From Citrus sinensis (lineage: Eukaryota; Streptophyta; Magnoliopsida; Sapindales; Rutaceae): a stretch of DNA of 64,000 bases. Shown one piece after another: positions 59,444 through 64,000 of this stretch; position 1 is the stretch's first letter, and every line of letters starts with the position of its first letter. The DNA lies in NCBI RefSeq assembly GCF_022201045.2, contig NC_068560.1, forward strand, positions 31,327,501 to 31,391,500, given 5' to 3'. A model generated the notes under the pieces. The model ran no database searches, had not been told where the DNA came from, and worked only from the letters and a program-made list of their open reading frames with translations. A program made the translations under genes and the position numbers.

Positions 59444-61423
59444 GACTTTTTAGGGCACTGTTTCACCTACAGCCATAACCAAATCTAAGATACATCTTGT
59501 GAACTCAACAATATAAATATTAAAACGAGGCAAAAAAGGGAAAAAAAAAACTCTGACAGTGAAGACCGACATTATAAACAAGTGCTGTACTGAAAACCGA
59601 ACAGAAGGCAAAGGTGACTTACATATGAAATGAGGTTGAGGGTTTCACTTTCACAGGTGGCTGGGTTTGGCGAAAGTAAAGAGGAGAGATAATGAGTGAA
59701 GAGATCAACTTGAACAACGTAACAAGAGTACGAGATTTGAGAAGAAAAGGCTTTTGCTTCTTTTAAAAGCTTCTTTTGTTCAGCTCTCTCAGACCTCAGT
59801 TGCTCAGACCCAAAGCTGTCTCTACTCTCTCGCTAAATGGCTTTGTCACTCTTTTCCAGTGTTAAATTTTCATTTTTTTACTTTTTTTTTTTAATTTTAG
59901 ATTTTAAATTTTATAGTCTTATTTTTCTCTCTCTTTTTAAATTGCGTAATTAACTAATAATCCAATGGAATTAAATATACACTGATCAAACCAATATTAC
60001 GACGCCGTTAATTGCCTTGGAGTCTTTAATGACAGTACGAAGATTAATTTATCAGATTAATAAGTACGTATCGCGGAAATGAAGCGCACGTAAAGTCGTA
60101 AATTAGTCTCCTCAAAAAAAAAAAAAAGTCGTAAATTAGTGGGTGGGAGTAAGGACGGTAACGGGTAGAGTGACATGGCAAACGGAGAGCGAATTTTTTG
60201 CATTAAATAAATTTGGTGATTCGAACGTTGTAAGTGGGGACACACACAGTTTTCGTCTAATTTCCCGCGATGTACCAAAAGAATTAAGAATCACCAGTCA
60301 CCACCATTGTCACAGGGCATGGTGGGTCCCCCACAGGACCCATGCTCTTTCTTGTCACGTTGTGCCGTGTTAAGCTAGGGGATTCTTCGTTTTCCTTTCA
60401 AATTTATTTATCTTTTTAATTTCCACTGTTCCGCTCATTGGCAATTACATTTATTGACCACCATCCACCATTTTTTCTCAGAGCTCGTCTGATTTATCAT
60501 GCATCAACCATAGGTTTGACATTTTTTATTTATTTATTTATTGATTAAGATTGAAATTTACTTGAAGAAAGTTGTAATCAAAACTCATGTGAACCAATAA
60601 GAAATTTACTTACTCTCTGGTGGGACTAAGCTATGTTCAAATTTAGTGAAAGTCTTAGGTGTACTGCCCTATCATTCCACGTTGACGGCGGCAATCAAAA
60701 GAAAAATACTTTAATTTGAAAAATTTTGAATGTGCGAATGCTTGTGATAAGCTTCTTCTTTTTTTATTATTTTTTCAACGTATTATTATATACTCTATAC
60801 TCTTGGTCGTTTAAGGGCTGGGACCACACACGGTTTCCATAATCAAAAGGAGCTTAAGAGGTTCGTCCAATATGGTATTGATCATTTATCAGGCAGTGAC
60901 ATTTAACCAAATTATTAGCAAAAAAGAGATGAATCTAACCAAATTATTATCAAAAAAGAGATGAAGTGTCCTTTTGAGTGGTGAGGTTAAACTTGCAGAA
61001 AAAATTCAACAGCCTGCATTATTATCCTCACCATTTGTCGTCAGTGGGGAGCCTCGCGTAGCTTGCTCTAAAGACAACGGAGCAATACCCATGGATGATG
61101 GAGCACTTACCTAACAAAATTACTGAAGAGAAAGGAAGATGAGGAACTTGATTGTAAGAGGCCATGACAAAGATGTCAAGCAGCTTTCAGTTGAGTTGAG
61201 CATTGGTCCAGCTGTTGGCACAGGGGAGACTAGTATACCACCACTATTTTCAGTGAAAATCAACTAATTTTGAGGAGTTTTTAATTATTTTCTGATCCAA
61301 CAAAAATTCCCCAATTTTCAACTTTGATTCAAGAAGACAATGCTAACGCTAGTTTATTGGAGCTCTTTTGTCTAACTTAAAACACAAGCATGAACTCTGA
61401 AATATGACACTTATGAGTGAAAC
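59444..61423. other. Upstream region of the 1231-residue gene and PGI1 3' flank
   Basis: About 59460-59630 looks like an intron in the 5' leader: a GTAAGT donor sits near 59630 on the minus strand, with a TAG acceptor just before the start exon. The untranslated first exon is roughly 59631-59830. The rest is AT-rich spacer plus the 3' untranslated region of PGI1 at the right. No gene was found between 59.9 and 61.4 kb. Confidence 0.5.
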
Positions 61424-64000
61424 TTAAGCATACAATCCATCAACGTTACATTCCCCAAGATAAACTTTTATGCTACGTGGTGAACCACAACTGCCTTCAG
61501 CAATCAGCGCTCTATCATTGGCAGCCATGTGAGCAATGATCTTGTAGATCATTTCAATCTGCAGTCATAAACTAAAGGTCAGCAAAATATTTCATTGTTA
61601 AAATGGTTTTTTAAACAGGGTTAGTACATACATCTTCGGGAGTATGGCAACGTTCAGCAACTTCATCAATTGTTAATGGTTCAACAGGTTCCTTGCAGCT
61701 GAAGAAAGAAACACATATCACCAATCAATTGAAAGACAAAAAGATAATTTAAGCAAAGGAACACTAAATTATCAGAAATCAAATCACACGGTAAAATAAA
61801 CTTCCTTTTCCGGCTTTGGTAAATATCAGGGTTAAATTCTAATACTGCCAAAAGCAGAGACCATGATTTCAAATTTACGTACTCCAAGTTTATTGATGCT
61901 AGTTCTTTTAAGGTGTACTCTTTTTAATTTCACAAAATTGGTCCTTCCCTATCCTTTTTTGAGCAGATGTAATTAAGCCATTGGGCAGTTTTTAAAGAAC
62001 TTTCTTCTTTTGAAGCAAAAATCCAAAACCTCAGAACAAATGCAAAGTAAATGCTACATTGCTGAATCCTACCTGGCCTCATTTAGTACTGCCAGAACCC
62101 GTTTCTGGAGAGCTAACACTTCCCCAGCTGCCTTTTTCCCAGCTTCCACACCTGAATTTGTAATTAAATGCAGATAGACCCACGGAAAAAACAAAAGCAA
62201 TCAGATGAACTCATTTATAAAGCAAAACAAGTCCTGTGATCGTGACAATAAGCCTTCCCTCACCCCCCCCAACCCCCCCACCCCCCCAAGTAATTCTCAT
62301 TTCAAGAACATAATTTGTTAGATAGAAGAAACACATATTTACCAGGTTGATGGTAAGCATTAATGTTGACAAGTGAGGCATATATCCCAACTGCTCGCTC
62401 ATAAAGTGCCACAAGAGCCCCCACCGATCTAGGTGTCACTTCTTGCACAGTGACTGTAACGGACTCCCTATCATTAGCATACAGAGCCGACCTTGTTCCC
62501 TGTAATGCTTGAATCAGTTTTATTATGTAAAGGAAGATATAATGCAATTTATCTCTAGATCCAGTGCCACCAGGCAGTGTTTAAAATGGTTTGAATCATG
62601 TACTTAACCTGAAGCATTCCAAACAAGTAATCACCGCATGTAACACCTGGTTCAAGCTCCCAATCATGACCAGGGGGTCTATCACGTAGCACTTCAATGA
62701 AAGTCGCAAAGAAATTGTGTACACCCTCTCTCAGTTGTTGGATGTAGCTAAAATTTCAAACATGAGAAGATTGGATAACTAAGCACAGCATTAATAGACT
62801 GATATACTTCATTTACCATTACATAGAAGATGATAATAATAATAAATAAATAAAACTCACGCATGCTGATCTGTGCTCCCTTTATTTCCATAAACAGTAA
62901 GTCCTTGATTCACCTGGCATATAAAGGAGTCAAAATTTCAACCCATAGAACTTCAAAAAAAGTGAAGCTAATGCGTGTATTATCAGAATCTCTGACAGCA
63001 AGAAATTGTATTATCTTAACTAACATATCGGAAGGTAAGGGGTTCTTTGTGTTGAGTTGCAACTAATGTACCCCATGGCTTAAAAGTCCATGTTATCCAG
63101 GTAAGGGGTTCTTTGTGTTGAGTTATCCAAAAATGTAATGCACGTTGAATTCAACATATTAGGTCTGAACATAAAAAGCTTATTTTCTCCACTTAGCTAC
63201 CTCTAATCTTGTAACCTGATATCTAAACAATCAATATTTTTGGCAATTCAGTGACTTGTCTAAAGGGAAGAAACAGTTATCTACCCCTCTTTAACAGGTT
63301 CATGTCTGGTCTGAGTAAGATAGTCATGTTAGTAGGTTCAGGGAAACAAGATGGAAAGCATAGCAGCAAAGTGACGTTAAAATAGAATCCTTCTCACAAG
63401 GAAACAATGAAGCCTATTGCTCAATTTTATCCATATGCTATAGAATGGTGTGATCTTTGAGATGATTAACCTTCATCTCAATCCAACGATATACAAACAA
63501 AACTCGTGTGAGTTGTGTCTTCAAAATGACTAAACATACCCGATTACCATCAAGGTCAAACTCCTTCCCAAGTGATTCCATGACCAACTGCTGCAAATAC
63601 CTACTAAACAATAAGAGACTATCCTTGTAGGGAAGGACGACCATATCCTGCAGAATCCAATGAGACACGAGTCAAATAACAACCATTCATAAATGAAAAT
63701 AAAATTAACATATTTTTCATAGTATGCTAATCTTCAACATAGGGACTATATCATTACCTTGGATCCTACCCCGTCAGAAGCCCAATACCAACATAAAGCA
63801 AGCAATGCAGCAGGGTTGTTCCTAAGCTGAAGAGAAAAAGATGTTAATAGGGGGAAAAAAGAAAAAGATATCAAGCAGCAAGCATCTGAACTGAATATAC
63901 ACATGTTTTCTGTCTCCGGTGAATAATTTGTAGTGTAAGGACCAACAGTTGCTCAAACTAGACATACTGAAACAGCCCATTACACCATGGTTGGTAGGCA
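61424..64000 (-). CDS. PGI1: Glucose-6-phosphate isomerase 1, chloroplastic (3' part; cut by the window edge)
   Basis: The plastid enzyme interconverts fructose-6-phosphate and glucose-6-phosphate, feeding starch synthesis. Eight exons, the last 268 residues, are visible: 63758-63826, 63540-63647, 62861-62913, 62609-62747, 62343-62499, 62073-62151, 61632-61698 and 61424-61558. All are in frame. Diagnostic stretches are [60 protein letters not shown] (PGI signature with catalytic His), [39 protein letters not shown] and the C-terminus [16 protein letters not shown]. The GxKxSTDQHA and NAYHQPGVEAGK words belong to the bacterial-like, plastid PGI rather than the cytosolic isozyme. The transit peptide, N-terminal sugar-isomerase half and promoter lie beyond base 64,000. 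No exon is seen from 63827 to 64000. No stop or frame break suggests decay. Confidence 0.95.
62257..62287 (-). other. Poly-C / G-quadruplex tract in a PGI1 intron
   Basis: Plus-strand C runs of 3, 8, 7 and 7 are separated by 1-3 bases. On the PGI1 sense strand this is G7-T-G7-TT-G8-TGA-G3, so the pre-mRNA could fold a very stable G-quadruplex. It lies in the intron between exons 62343-62499 and 62073-62151. Confidence 0.75.

Overview
The window is plant nuclear DNA, almost certainly from a eudicot. It is AT-rich, has long multi-exon genes with GT-AG introns, and carries plant-specific families, a plastid enzyme gene and many short inverted-repeat transposons. I suspect a Sapindales/Citrus-like genome, but the bases alone cannot fix the species.

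Left part (1-25,990): gene-poor and full of relics. A universal stress protein gene (624-2390, +) seems to have lost the end of its second exon. A SAM-dependent-methyltransferase-like gene (3551-5080, -) is broken by stops, frameshifts and a 260-bp MITE. Two apparently live genes of unknown function follow: an 11-exon gene (6936-12928, +) and an intronless one (18367-19044, -). Between them lie a 638-bp foldback element and tandem duplications of 98 and 179 bp. From 19.85 to 22.68 kb is a decayed chaperonin-60 gene on the minus strand. Seven of its exons are still readable in the right order, and a LINE fragment sits in the middle. One of its exons recurs at 25.2-25.3 kb.

Right part (26,019-64,000): denser and better preserved. 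It holds an intronless mitochondrial dicarboxylate carrier (+), a 23-exon PH-RhoGAP-coiled-coil regulator of ROP GTPases of the REN1 type (-), a 6-exon gene of unknown function (+), a 22-exon, 1231-residue conserved plant protein (-), and the 3' eight exons of plastid glucose-6-phosphate isomerase PGI1 (-, running off the right edge). From memory, Arabidopsis carries the same series around At4g24570 to At4g24620, so this half looks like an ancient conserved block.

The genes do not form a pathway or an operon. They share only chromosomal neighbourhood: mitochondrial carboxylate transport, ROP signalling and starch/sugar metabolism. I reconstructed exons by hand, requiring open frame, splice dinucleotides and agreement with family sequence known to me. 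All junctions of the live genes close in frame, two of them with GC donors. I found no CRISPR array, no rRNA or convincing tRNA gene, and no clear evidence of an undescribed biological system. The most informative oddities are the nested chaperonin relic, the MITE-split methyltransferase, the two GC-AG introns, a duplicated splice acceptor, an intronic hairpin and G-quadruplex-type tracts.
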